DNA of 64,000 nt. It comes from an uncultured Pseudomonadota bacterium (GTDB lineage: Bacteria; Myxococcota_A; UBA796; CAJQPC01). The notes under the pieces were generated by a model. It made no database searches. It was not told the DNA's origin and worked only from the letters and a program-made list of their open reading frames with translations. The stretch spans positions 1 through 64,000 of the forward strand of contig CAJXRZ010000010.1 in the NCBI GenBank assembly GCA_913060515.1. Reading direction: 5' to 3'. Shown here one piece after another: positions 25,798 through 34,574 of this stretch; position 1 is the first letter of the stretch, and each line of letters opens with the position of its first letter. Position numbers and translations under genes: made by a program.

Positions 25798-27291
25798 TCA
25801 GGGCTTCTCAGCGCTTGTGTGCACGACCTTGGCCCAGTAGGTCTCCAGGTCAAAGTCACCGTTGTCCTGCACGCCATCGTGGCACTGCACGCAGCTCGCC
25901 TCCCGCGGCTCAGCGGTCATCTGCCCAGCCTTGGGTCCTGCAACGTGCTCCTTTCCAGGACCGTGGCACGACTCACAGCCTACGTTCTTGAGGTGTCCGA
26001 CCTCGTTGGCGTACTGAGGTCCCTCGGGGTGGAAAGCGCCCGTCACGTGGCAGCCAAAGCAGCTGTTGTCGAGCTGCTTTCTCTCCTTCTCCAGACTGGT
26101 GTACGCCGCAGCGTGGGGGGTGGTCTTCCACTGCGTGTAGGCATCTGTGTGGCAGCCTCGGCAGCTCTCCGCGCCCACATAGGGCCCGATCCGTGGCGGC
26201 GACGAGGCCACCTGCGCCGGCATGCTGTCGATGGCCAGCGTCAACGCTTCGAGCTCCGCGAGCACCGCATCGTCCTCGCCGATGGAGGCCTCCAGCTCGA
26301 CCAGCTTGTTCAGGAAGAGGTGGCTCAGAGCACCATCGCTGGCCCTCGCTGCGGCCAGATCCGCCTCGGCTTCGGCCACTTCTTGGGTGAAGTAGTCCAC
26401 CCGCGCCTCGTACTTGCCGCGGTCCTCTTCGCTGCAGGTGGCCAGGCCTTCCCTGGCCTCCTCTAGCCGGTCGCTGCGCTGCTCCAAGCGCTCTTCGATG
26501 CCCACCGCGCTGGCTTGGTCCATCCAGCCGCTGGCGCCCTTCACGAAGCTCAGGGTGAGCACGCCAAGGGTCTTGCCACGCTTGCCGCTGCCGAGCTGCC
26601 AGGCCCCTTCGTCCTTCCGGATGGGGTTCTTGCGTGCCGAGCCCGACTCCCCTTCCAGGACAAAGTCCACGCCGGGGACGGCGCCCGCGTGGTCCGCAAA
26701 GCTGTGGCCCACATGCCCAATGACCAACACCACGTCTACGGAAGAGCCGAGCTGCTCGACCCCCGCTTTGACCGCGTCGATGGGGTCTTGGCTCAGGGTG
26801 CAGTCCGGATGAATCTCACCGGTCACGCCAATGACGCCCACCTTCTGGCCGCCGGCCCTGACCACTCGGGTCAAGGGCCAGGTCTGCTCTCCACACACCA
26901 GGTTGCCCGCAAGCACAGGCATGTCCTGAGTCAGCGCAACGTACTCGGAGATGCCAAGGGCCAAGTCGCCCTCGCCCGGCACCATGGCGTCCATGCCCTG
27001 CTGCGCGAGCAGCTTTGCCTGGGTCTGAGCCTTGAGCTGGCGCTGGGCCAGATCCCGATCCCGGATCACACGGCTCTTCCAGAAGAGATCTCCGCCGTCC
27101 ACCACCACAGTGGGGGTGCTCTCACGGAGCTCCTTGAGCACAATCGAACGCCTGGACAGACCGCCCAGTGGACGCTTGGGTCAGCCGCAGGGCTCCACGT
27201 CGCCGTCTACATGGTGCTGGTAGGCGATGGCGATCTCACCACCGTCTCCGGAGGAGCCCGAGCAGGCCAACATCAACAATGCAGGGATCAT
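25798..27291 (-). CDS. Predicted selenoprotein: metallophosphatase-like / tetrahaem cytochrome c lipoprotein
   Basis: An ATG at 27291 overlaps the DUF4340 stop as ATGA and opens a frame encoding a lipoprotein signal (MIPALLMLAC, Cys10). The frame continues to HHVDGDVEPCG, meets one in-frame UGA (27181-27183, residue 37), and resumes in the same frame as PKRPLGGLSRR and TPTVVVDGGDLFW to the stop at 25798, giving 497 residues. From memory, related 5'-nucleotidase-like/cytochrome proteins read PCGC followed by LGGL-RR, so the UGA stands where Cys is expected. A SECIS-like hairpin follows the UGA. The C-terminal third carries four c-type haem motifs: CRGCH (377), CFGCH (411), CESCH (439) and CVQCH (467). 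A coiled-coil-like stretch spans about 262-350. If UGA were a true stop, only a 36-residue peptide and a GTG-started fragment (27141) would be made. The protein would sit in the envelope as a redox lipoprotein. Confidence 0.85.
27152..27168 (-). promoter_or_regulatory. Bacterial SECIS element inside the coding region
   Basis: On the minus strand, 12 bases after the UGA, CUGGGC pairs with GUCCAG (six pairs, one of them G-U) around the loop GGUCU. The loop begins 18 bases after the UGA. In E. coli fdhF, as I recall its sequence, the essential GGUCU loop of the SelB-binding hairpin also starts 18 bases after the UGA, at the same codon phase (Gly-Leu at +7/+8). Stem, loop and spacing together support a functional SECIS. 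Confidence 0.8.
27181..27183 (-). other. In-frame UGA, predicted selenocysteine codon
   Basis: This TGA (minus strand) lies between Cys-Gly codons and Pro-Lys-Arg codons of one continuous frame, with protein-like sequence on both sides. It is a single codon change and not an indel, since the same frame continues. It would encode residue 37 as selenocysteine next to Cys35, giving a C-G-U redox motif. Confidence 0.82.
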
Positions 27292-28748
27292 GGGTCCTCG
27301 ATGAGCTCTTGGCGCTCGGCCTTCTCGCTGTCCTTCTTGAGCTTGCGGGTGTGCTCCCGGCGCGCGTCCGCGAACACATCCATCACGCCCTTGTCCACAA
27401 GGTACACGCTCGTTCCGCCCTCCACCATCACCCAGATGCGCGGCAACACGCGGTCTTCGATGTCGCGGCGGGGCTCTCCCTCCGCACCGAAGAGCAGCAC
27501 GACCTGCTCACCGTTCAGATCCCAGAGGGTGATTCGAGCGACTGGGGCGTCCAAACCATAGGCCTTCAAGCCCTTGGGCTCGTCCACGAACTCCTGGGCT
27601 TCCATCGTGGCAGCCCGCTCGGCCACGCGCTTGGGCGTGGAGCCTGACACGGGCCGGCCATCTTCCCACTGCCACACATCGCCGATGCGCTTGCCTGGCG
27701 TGGTCCCCACCAGCTTGGGGTCCTCATTCGAGAGGATCTCGAGCAGCCACTGGTTGACCTCGTCTGCTTCCATGCCGGTGAACTGTGGGTCCCGGAGCTC
27801 TTCAGGGTCCACCGCAAAGTCTTCCAAGAAGCCAACCCGGCTCTCGAAAACCGTCTCCTGGCCCTGCACCCGCACGTAGGCATGGGGCTGAGAGTCCTGC
27901 GCCTCCACCTCGTCCCCGACGTAGAGGGTGAGCGGAGCCCGGGTGCCGAAGCTGATGGTCACCATGGCCCTGGGCTCGAGCAGACCGTAGTCCGCCAGCT
28001 TGGGGTCGCCGTCGGCCAGCTCCACCCCAAAATCACCGGTCTCCTTGAGCACCGAGATGCGCCCGAGCAGTGCACGGGCCTTGTCCAGGGAGACCGCCAT
28101 TCCGGAGAGGGGGGAGACCATCTCCCACTGCTTCTCGCCGGTGCGCTGAATGGTGAGCGTCTGCTCGGGCAGCTCGGCGTGCAGTCGGTCGACATCCTTG
28201 GCGTTGAACCCGGCGAAACGCCGCTCGCGGAAGTCCTCCAGGTCCAAGCTGAAGTAGTCCACGGCGCTCTTCTTGACCGTGTAGATCGCCGGATCGCCGT
28301 CCCGCTGCATGTAGTAGGACACCCCGCTGGGGTTGGGGTCGCCCGCCAGGAAGCTCTCCTCGGAGCCGTCCCGGAAACGCAGGGTCACGCGCACGGCCTG
28401 CTGTTCTCCAAGCCCGTAAAGGGAGGGAGAATCTGGGTTGTCAACCACGCTTGCACGGGCCACAAGATCGTGCAGCTGGTGCCGGGTGCGATTGACCTGC
28501 GTCTTCGAGGCCACCTTGCCCGTCTCGGCGATGACCCACCCGTCAGGGCGCTCCTCCAGGGTCAGAGCCACCCCATCCGGACGCACCACAGAGAAGCCCA
28601 CCAAGTCCTGCTTCTCAAAGACAAAGAGGGGCCTATCTGCGCCATCGACCACCACCTCATCGGCAGGGTCAAAGGCTTTGACGGCGATGAGCACGCCACC
28701 GACCACAAGGGCCAGAATCAGGGTGCCGCGGAAGGTCTTCACGTTCAT
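27288..28748 (-). CDS. DUF4340 protein of a Gld-type ABC operon
   Basis: This 486-residue protein has one N-terminal membrane anchor (RGTLILALVVGGVLIAVKAF) and a long periplasmic part with the DUF4340 pattern. That pattern repeats modules reading like VVRPDGVALTLEERPDGWVIAE, YGLGEQQAVRVTLRF and YYMQRDGDPAIYTVKKSAVDYF. DUF4340 proteins usually follow GldG-like genes and their role is unknown. The ATG lies one base after the GldG-like stop, and its own stop overlaps the selenoprotein start as ATGA. Translation of the whole string is therefore probably coupled. Confidence 0.88.
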   Translation of the reverse strand: MNVKTFRGTLILALVVGGVLIAVKAFDPADEVVVDGADRPLFVFEKQDLVGFSVVRPDGVALTLEERPDGWVIAETGKVASKTQVNRTRHQLHDLVARASVVDNPDSPSLYGLGEQQAVRVTLRFRDGSEESFLAGDPNPSGVSYYMQRDGDPAIYTVKKSAVDYFSLDLEDFRERRFAGFNAKDVDRLHAELPEQTLTIQRTGEKQWEMVSPLSGMAVSLDKARALLGRISVLKETGDFGVELADGDPKLADYGLLEPRAMVTISFGTRAPLTLYVGDEVEAQDSQPHAYVRVQGQETVFESRVGFLEDFAVDPEELRDPQFTGMEADEVNQWLLEILSNEDPKLVGTTPGKRIGDVWQWEDGRPVSGSTPKRVAERAATMEAQEFVDEPKGLKAYGLDAPVARITLWDLNGEQVVLLFGAEGEPRRDIEDRVLPRIWVMVEGGTSVYLVDKGVMDVFADARREHTRKLKKDSEKAERQELIEDP

Positions 28749-28749
28749 C

Positions 28750-30216
28750 TCAGCGTCCTCGCCGGCTGGCCCACACGGCCGCTCCGGAGATCAGAATCAA
28801 TAGCGGGAGCAGGAAGACAACGAGGAAGCGGATGCGTCCCTGGTCCTCCTCCGTCAGCGCCAAGCGGCGCACTGCAGTGGGTGCGCCAATCAGGGAGAGG
28901 CGGGCATCGTCCCAGACCATCCAGCGGAAGGCGTTGACGGCAAAGCTGCCGTTTCCGGGTCCAGTCGCCAGGAGCTCGTTGCTCATCCAGTCCGAGTCGC
29001 CCAACACCATGATGCGCGCCACCCGATTGCCCGGTTCCACCACGCCGTTCTCATCGGGGGTCAGGGTCAGGGCGGCGCCGTAGTCCACAGGTCCCGGCAG
29101 ATCGAACTCAGGCTCGTAGCGGGCAAGTCCACCCACCTCAAGCTCCCCTCCCCGGTCGATCCAGCCATCACGGCTGCTCTTGAAGAGGACGTCCACCGTC
29201 ATCCACTCCGGCGCTGTAGCTGGCAAGCGCAGCGGCGCGATGTGGGCCAAGACGGTGGCCAGCTTCTGCTCACGCAGCTCGTCCACTGTGCCATGACGGC
29301 CGTACTGCGGCACCGGCCGGTCAGGGTGCGGGTAGTAGACGCGCTTGTCGGCGGCCACGCCTGTGGCGATGCGCACGTTCAGGTCGTCCAAGATGTCGAT
29401 CTCTGGAGCCCGCGGGTCCAAGGCGATGAGCAAGGCACCGCCGCCCGCCACGTAGCCCACCAGAGCGTCCTGCTCCGCATCGGTCAGGGGTCCCGTCGGG
29501 CCCGCGATGAGCACGCCGGCGGCGTCCAGAGGCACGATGGGGATGGCGCCGGGCTCGGAGGCCTGGAAGAAGTCCAGCGGCTTGAGGCGGTAGTTCTCCT
29601 TGTCCAACAAGCTGGACAGATCGCTCAGCCCTTGAGGGCCGGAGTCGGAGACCGACTTCTCACCGTGCCCCTGGAGGCTGTAGATCACACGCTGGCGGTC
29701 GCTGAGGATCTGAGCGGCGGCCCGGTTGAAGGCGCCCTCGCCCAGGAACTGGACCTCGCCGTCAGGGCCTTTGCGGAAGAGCTCGCGGGCACGAATGTCT
29801 ACACGCTCCTCGCCCCGCTGGATGACCACGTGGCCGTACTCAGTCACGCCGAGCTTCTCGGCGGTGAGGCGCTCCCGGTCAAACTCGATGAACTCGGTGT
29901 TCACCACGGAGCTTGCACGTTCCAGCTCCACCAGCAGGTCTTTGACCTCGCGGTCTTTGACGTAGGTGTCCCGCTTGCCCTCTTGGTGAGAGAAGGCGGT
30001 GACCGTGACCAGCTGCTCGTCCCCTTCCAAGAGCTCCAGCTTGTTCAGCGTGTCGATCTGGAGCGTGTTCTCTTGGCCCTCGCTCAGGTCTGCGGTGACC
30101 CGATTTCGGTCGGCGACGCCATAGAGCGCGCCCACCAAGAGCACCACCAAGGCCGTGACCACCGTGGCGTTTCCGCCGTAGGCCAGGGCGCGTTGCACAT
30201 CGCGGCTTAGCGCCAT
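28750..30216 (-). CDS. GldG-like ABC auxiliary protein
   Basis: This 488-residue protein has an N-terminal membrane segment (ATVVTALVVLLVGALYGVA) and a large periplasmic GldG/ABC_transp_aux domain (DLSEGQENTLQIDTLNKLELLE, VIYSLQGHGEKSV, GVLIAGPTGPLTDAEQDALVGYVAGGGALLIALDP). A C-terminal membrane helix (FLVVFLLPLLILISGAAVWASRR) ends it. In Bacteroidetes GldG works with GldA and GldF in gliding motility. In other phyla the homologous operon has no proven substrate. Its start overlaps the permease stop by 10 bases. Confidence 0.88.
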   Translation of the reverse strand: MALSRDVQRALAYGGNATVVTALVVLLVGALYGVADRNRVTADLSEGQENTLQIDTLNKLELLEGDEQLVTVTAFSHQEGKRDTYVKDREVKDLLVELERASSVVNTEFIEFDRERLTAEKLGVTEYGHVVIQRGEERVDIRARELFRKGPDGEVQFLGEGAFNRAAAQILSDRQRVIYSLQGHGEKSVSDSGPQGLSDLSSLLDKENYRLKPLDFFQASEPGAIPIVPLDAAGVLIAGPTGPLTDAEQDALVGYVAGGGALLIALDPRAPEIDILDDLNVRIATGVAADKRVYYPHPDRPVPQYGRHGTVDELREQKLATVLAHIAPLRLPATAPEWMTVDVLFKSSRDGWIDRGGELEVGGLARYEPEFDLPGPVDYGAALTLTPDENGVVEPGNRVARIMVLGDSDWMSNELLATGPGNGSFAVNAFRWMVWDDARLSLIGAPTAVRRLALTEEDQGRIRFLVVFLLPLLILISGAAVWASRRGR

Positions 30217-30920
30217 CGTCGGCTCTCCAGCGTGCGGTAGGTGAGGAAGAGAAAGACAAAGGCGAAGGCCACAAAGTAGGCCACATCAGCGGAGTCAACG
30301 ACCCCGCGGGTGAAGCCGCGCAGATGTGGCAAGAGCGCCAACTTGTCCAACCAATCTTGCAGGCCATCGCCCACCAGAGCGTCGGCGTTGCCGATCAGCC
30401 AAAAAGGCAAGAGCAGCACGATGCCGCCCATGCCGGCAGCCACTTGGTCATTGGTGAGAGACGAGGCAAAGAGCCCCGCCGCGGTGAAGGCACCGCACAC
30501 CAAGAAGAGCCCGATGTAGCTGGTAAAGATGATGCCCCAATCCGGGTCGCCGTAGACCTCGAGAACAATGGGGAAGACCAAGGTTCCAATCAGCATCAGC
30601 GAGCACATCACCATCGAGGAGAGCCACTTGCCCAAGATCAGGGCCACCGGTGAGATGGGCGAGGTCATCAGCAGCTCAAAGGTGCCCGCCTTCTGCTCCT
30701 CTGCGAAGTGACGCATGGTGAGCATTGGAAGCACAAAGAGCAGGGAGATCGCCAAGTTTCCCATCATGACGCGAAGGCTGGCCTCGCCCGTCATGACGAT
30801 GCCCATGTAGAAAAACAGGCCGGCCAAGAACAGGAATACGCCCAGAAAGACGTAGGCAAGCGGCGTGACGAAGGTGACCTTCAGCTCTTTCTTCAGCAGC
30901 GTCCATACAGCGCGCATCAC
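30207..30920 (-). CDS. ABC-2 type permease (GldF-like)
   Basis: This 237-residue membrane protein has six hydrophobic segments and the ABC-2 pattern: TLLKKELKVTFVTPLAYVFLGVFLFLAG at the N terminus and the EEQKAGTFELLMTSPISPVALILGKWL signature. It is the membrane channel partner of the ATPase encoded just upstream, whose stop overlaps its ATG by four bases. The exported substrate is unknown. Position next to GldG-like and DUF4340 genes identifies the GldF-type subfamily. Confidence 0.92.
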   Translation of the reverse strand: MMRAVWTLLKKELKVTFVTPLAYVFLGVFLFLAGLFFYMGIVMTGEASLRVMMGNLAISLLFVLPMLTMRHFAEEQKAGTFELLMTSPISPVALILGKWLSSMVMCSLMLIGTLVFPIVLEVYGDPDWGIIFTSYIGLFLVCGAFTAAGLFASSLTNDQVAAGMGGIVLLLPFWLIGNADALVGDGLQDWLDKLALLPHLRGFTRGVVDSADVAYFVAFAFVFLFLTYRTLESRRWR

Positions 30921-31840
30921 AGCAGCTCTCCTTCCGCCCCAACCAGGGACAGGAACGCATCTTCCAGAGAGGGGGCCAGGCGCTCCAGGCTCTGAAGGGC
31001 CCAGCCAGCGTTGACCACGGTCGCGGCGATGGCCACCCGTGGGTCTTCGGGAGAGGAGACCTCCAAGCCTCCATCGACCAGTCGCACCTGGGCCACTTGG
31101 TCCAGGGCGCCGACGGCGTTGGCGGCCTTGTCCAGGTCCACGCCAGGCAGACCGATGCGGTAGCGCACCGGCGCGTGGGCGAGGCGAACCTCGTCCAGGG
31201 TTCCCTTGGCGGCCAGCTCCCCCTTGTTGATGACCACCACGTCGTCGCAGAGGGCTTCAACCTCCCGAAGGATGTGTGTGGAGAGCACCACGGTGTGGTC
31301 TTGGCGCAGATCTGAGATGAGCTTGCGAACACCCACCATCTGGGCCGGATCCAAGCCCGAGGTCGGCTCGTCCAAGATCAACACCGGCGGCTGATGAATC
31401 AAGGCCTGGGCCAGGCCAACGCGCTGGCGGTAGCCCTTGGACAGGCTGCCCAGGATGCGACGCTCCCAGCCCCGCAATCCCACGCGCTCCATGACCTCGC
31501 CGATGCGCTTGAGGGACTCGGCGCCCGTGATGCCGCGCAACTCCGCGACGAACTGCAGGTAATCGCCCACGGAGAGCTCTTGGTAGAGCGGCGGGGTCTC
31601 CGGCAGGTAGCCGACGCGCTTCTTGACCTCCATCGGCTTCTCGAAGACGTCGAAACCAGCGATCTTTGCGCTGCCCTCGCTGGCGGGAAGGAAGCCGGTC
31701 AGCACGCGCATGGTGGAGGTCTTGCCCGCGCCATTGGGACCGATGAAGCCCAGAACACGTCCTTCTCCAACCGAGAAGCTCAGATCTTTGACCGCCACGA
31801 AGGGGCCGTAGCGCTTGGTGATCCCCTGGACCTCAATCAT
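30917..31840 (-). CDS. ABC transporter ATP-binding protein (GldA-like)
   Basis: This 307-residue ATPase has Walker A GPNGAGKTST (near residue 37), a signature region LSKGYRQRVGLAQALIHQ (Lys-Gly-Tyr in place of the usual SGGQ, common in ABC-2 exporters), Walker B PVLILDEPTSGLDP, and the H-loop in VVLSTHILREVEALCDD. A C-terminal extension of about 90 residues follows. It powers the ABC-2 permease encoded next. It is the first gene of the operon that ends with the predicted selenoprotein. The promoter should lie in the 85-base gap shared with the divergent rimI. Confidence 0.95.
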   Translation of the reverse strand: MIEVQGITKRYGPFVAVKDLSFSVGEGRVLGFIGPNGAGKTSTMRVLTGFLPASEGSAKIAGFDVFEKPMEVKKRVGYLPETPPLYQELSVGDYLQFVAELRGITGAESLKRIGEVMERVGLRGWERRILGSLSKGYRQRVGLAQALIHQPPVLILDEPTSGLDPAQMVGVRKLISDLRQDHTVVLSTHILREVEALCDDVVVINKGELAAKGTLDEVRLAHAPVRYRIGLPGVDLDKAANAVGALDQVAQVRLVDGGLEVSSPEDPRVAIAATVVNAGWALQSLERLAPSLEDAFLSLVGAEGELL

Positions 31841-31925
31841 GCCGCTCCTATCGGACGTGATCCACCCCTTTGGGGAGTCTCTGCATCCTGCACCGGGTTA
31901 ACGCAGCGCCACCCCAGGAGCCCCC

Positions 31926-32357
31926 TTGCAGGCACAGATCCGACCCGCCGTACCCAGCGACTTGGACGCCATCGCGGCCATCGAAGACGCAGGCATGCGC
32001 AACGGCTGGAATCGCGCACAGCTCGCAGAAGAGTTCGGAAACTCCAAGAGCCGCATCCTGGTGGCCCGTCTCAAGGGCCAAGTCGCCGGCCACGTCGTGG
32101 GCTGGCGCATCGCCGGAGAGGTGCACATACTGGACGTCTGCGTGGCGCCGAGTGCCCGCCGCCAGGGCATCGGCAAGCAGCTGGTGAGCGCCCTGCTCAA
32201 GGCCTGCGGACCTGGGGATGCGCTGCTGGAAGTGCGGAAGAGCAACGTTCCGGCCATCGCGCTCTACACCCGCATGGGCTTTGAAGAGGTGGGTCGCCGG
32301 CCCCGCTACTATTCCGACGGCGAAGATGCACTGCTCATGACCCTGGAGCGCCCATGA
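31926..32357 (+). CDS. rimI: RimI-like GNAT N-acetyltransferase
   Basis: This 143-residue single-domain GNAT enzyme has IRPAVPSDLDAIAAIEDAGM at the start. The acetyl-CoA-binding motif is VCVAPSARRQGIGKQLVSALL, followed by LLEVRKSNVPAIALYTRMGFEEVGRRPRYYSDGEDALLM, which is typical of RimI acting on protein N termini such as ribosomal S18. The start is TTG 31926 with AGGAG five bases upstream. Its end overlaps the next gene as ATGA. The exact substrate remains inferred. Confidence 0.9.
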   Translation: MQAQIRPAVPSDLDAIAAIEDAGMRNGWNRAQLAEEFGNSKSRILVARLKGQVAGHVVGWRIAGEVHILDVCVAPSARRQGIGKQLVSALLKACGPGDALLEVRKSNVPAIALYTRMGFEEVGRRPRYYSDGEDALLMTLERP

Positions 32358-33649
32358 CTCTCTTGCTTTGGCTCAGCGCCGCCTCGACCACCGCCTCGGC
32401 GGCCGACTGGGCAGGCTGCCAGGCGCCCGCTCAGCCTCCCACCACCTTTGAGACCCAAGCCAAGTGGATCTCGGGATTCAAGGTCGCGGTGGAGATTCTG
32501 GCCACGGACTCCTTGGAGGGGTTAGAGCCCGCCCTGGAGCGCCTGGAAGAGTCCGGGGTGACGGCAACCATCGTGGTGCCCTCGAGCTTGCTCAAAGGCA
32601 ATGAGGAGCTGCTCTACGGCGCACAGGCCAGAGGGCACGCTCTGGCGATGCGCGCGCCAGCCAGCGAGATCCTCTCCACCCCGCCTCCTGCGATGCCCGC
32701 GCCTTACCTGGACGCCATCAAGGCCCAGCAGAAGCGCTTCAAGAAGAGCTTGGGTGAACGCCCGACGATCTGGTCGAGCGACGGCCTGCTGACTCTGGCC
32801 GGCGAGCTGGGTGTGGAGCAGAGCCGCCTGACCCACGTCATCGTGGACTCTCAAGACGGCGTGGCCCACCGCGTTCCCCGTCCTGACGGCACCCGCGGGG
32901 TGGCCTTGGTCATGCCGGCCAGTCCCATCGGCTGCAAGGGTGTGGTGGATCCCGACTTCTGGCACCTGGACCATGCCACTCGAATCCTGATGAAGGCACC
33001 CGAGCTCCGCCTGCCCGCCCTGCGCCTGCGCATGGAGCTCGCCGAGCTGGACCAGCAGGGTCTGGAGACCCTGGGTACTTGGATCGACGAGGTCATGCTG
33101 CCCGCCGATGTGGCCTTTGTCACCGTGGACAACATCACCGCGGAGATTCCACGAAGCCAGGCCCCCTCGGGTCCTCCTCCTGGACGGCCGATCAGCCCCG
33201 AGCAGCTCCAAGCCGCCGCCAAGGCTCTGGCCGCACAGCCCAGCTTGCCCCGCAGCGTCGGTGCCTTCTCTTTGACCGAGATCTTCCTGGCCTTCTGTCA
33301 CCACGCCAGCGCTCTGTACACCGAGCTGGAAGCACCGCCTCAGATCTTCATCGGCCCCCTCAAGGCGCCCCAAGAGAGCACCCGCTCCAGCCGCAAGACC
33401 CCGGTGACCGCCGCACAGGTGCTCGCCGCAGGGCATGACTTGGCACCCAAGCTTCGGGGCTACATTCCCAGCTTGGCGGATGTTGGCGACCAGCTGCTCA
33501 CCGCACGGGAGCTGCTCTGGTCATTGGCTTGGGTCATCGACACCAATCCTGAAGGCGCCACCGAAGTGCCCTTCCCTGAGACGATCAAAGACCCCGACCC
33601 CTCGGCTGTGGGCCTGGGGTGGGGCGTGAGTACGGGCCGCGAGAACTGA
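32354..33649 (+). CDS. Exported protein with polysaccharide-deacetylase-like N-terminal half
   Basis: This 431-residue protein begins with a signal peptide (MTLLLWLSAASTTASA). Residues 35-210 follow an order reminiscent of a NodB-type deacetylase fold (KVAVEILATDSLEGLEPALERLEESGVTATIVVPSSLL, GHALAMRAPAS, RPTIWSSDGLLTLAGELGV). The metal-binding Asp and His residues of active enzymes are not evident. A Pro-rich break near 275 is followed by helical repeats (VTAAQVLAAGHDLAPKLRGYIPSLADVGDQLLTA) resembling pseudomurein-binding-type modules. It is translationally coupled to rimI. The function is unknown and the deacetylase link is weak. Confidence 0.6.
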   Translation: MTLLLWLSAASTTASAADWAGCQAPAQPPTTFETQAKWISGFKVAVEILATDSLEGLEPALERLEESGVTATIVVPSSLLKGNEELLYGAQARGHALAMRAPASEILSTPPPAMPAPYLDAIKAQQKRFKKSLGERPTIWSSDGLLTLAGELGVEQSRLTHVIVDSQDGVAHRVPRPDGTRGVALVMPASPIGCKGVVDPDFWHLDHATRILMKAPELRLPALRLRMELAELDQQGLETLGTWIDEVMLPADVAFVTVDNITAEIPRSQAPSGPPPGRPISPEQLQAAAKALAAQPSLPRSVGAFSLTEIFLAFCHHASALYTELEAPPQIFIGPLKAPQESTRSSRKTPVTAAQVLAAGHDLAPKLRGYIPSLADVGDQLLTARELLWSLAWVIDTNPEGATEVPFPETIKDPDPSAVGLGWGVSTGREN

Positions 33650-33680
33650 GGCTGGAGCCCTTCGGCCCAAGCCCGGTCTC

Positions 33681-34574
33681 TCAGCCTGCGCCGAAGCGGT
33701 AGGTCTTGCCCACCGGCTGTGGCTTGGAGATCTTCTGAAAGCTCCAGTTGGCCACTTGGCGCTTCATGCAAGCCTCCAAGCCTGGGTCGCTGGCGTTCTT
33801 CGCCTTGACCGCGGCGCTGGAGGTCGTGCCGTCTGGGTTGATCGTGAAGGTCAGGGTCCAGGAACCACGCAGGCTCTCGTTGGACTTGAGCTCCGTCTCG
33901 TAGCAGCTCTTGATCTGGCCGGAGTAGCGCTTGATAGCGGTACCAGCCATCTTCTGGATCTCAGCGGGATCGCTCAGGACGATGTCCTTGCGCGAGATGC
34001 CCACGCTGGGTCCCGTGCTCAGACCTGCAGGCCCCATGGACGTGGTGGTCAGAGTAGGACCGTCCCCGCTGCCACCCGTGCTTGCCTCGGCGGTGCCGTC
34101 ATCGGCAAAGCGGTCATCTCCGCTGCCAAAGCTGCCGGCGTCTTCCTTGGGCGCGCGCACGGCGACAGGCTTGTTGGCCTTTGCATCGGCAGCGGCCTGG
34201 GCATCGGCGGCGGCCTGCTCCTCGGCGGTCAGTGAGTCGATCTGCTCGGCATCCATGAAGAAGAACTCGACGTCATCGCCATCGTCCATGAGGATCTCGG
34301 CGATCTTCTCTTCCTCCTGGAGCTGCTGCCAGTAGAGCCAGCCCCCGGTCCCGATCGCTCCCAAGAGCAAGACGACCAGGGCGACCATTCGGCCTCCGGT
34401 CTGCTTGCGCTCTTCGACGCGGCTTGCCTCGGCCTCGGCCTGTTGAGCCTCGACGCCGGGGTCCGTTGCCGCCTCTTCCCCTGGAATGGGGTTGAAACAG
34501 TGCGGGCAGTTGCCTCCGTTGCGAGCGAGCTCTTCGGAGATGGTGCCGGAGCAGAAGGGGCAGTTGGCTGCCAT
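33681..34574 (-). CDS. AgmX/PglI-type protein with zinc ribbon and TonB-like C terminus
   Basis: This 297-residue protein starts with a small zinc-ribbon (CPFCSG and CPHCFNP), a cytoplasmic acidic segment, and one membrane helix (MVALVVLLLGAIGTGGWLYW) near residue 65. A periplasmic Ala/Gly/Asp-rich region follows, then a C-terminal AgmX/PglI domain (IKRYSGQIKSCYETELKSN to GLEACMKRQVANWSFQK) like TonB-family C termini. In myxobacteria such proteins belong to gliding or energised envelope complexes. The start at ATG 34574 has GGAGG upstream. The longer frame to 34646 is not supported. Confidence 0.85.
   Translation of the reverse strand: MAANCPFCSGTISEELARNGGNCPHCFNPIPGEEAATDPGVEAQQAEAEASRVEERKQTGGRMVALVVLLLGAIGTGGWLYWQQLQEEEKIAEILMDDGDDVEFFFMDAEQIDSLTAEEQAAADAQAAADAKANKPVAVRAPKEDAGSFGSGDDRFADDGTAEASTGGSGDGPTLTTTSMGPAGLSTGPSVGISRKDIVLSDPAEIQKMAGTAIKRYSGQIKSCYETELKSNESLRGSWTLTFTINPDGTTSSAAVKAKNASDPGLEACMKRQVANWSFQKISKPQPVGKTYRFGAG

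Noticed and set aside
25798-27141. GTG-started 447-residue gene as the whole cytochrome
   Set aside because: It would lack any export signal although it carries four periplasmic haem motifs. The lipoprotein signal lies in the same frame just upstream of the UGA, so the longer Sec-containing reading is preferred.
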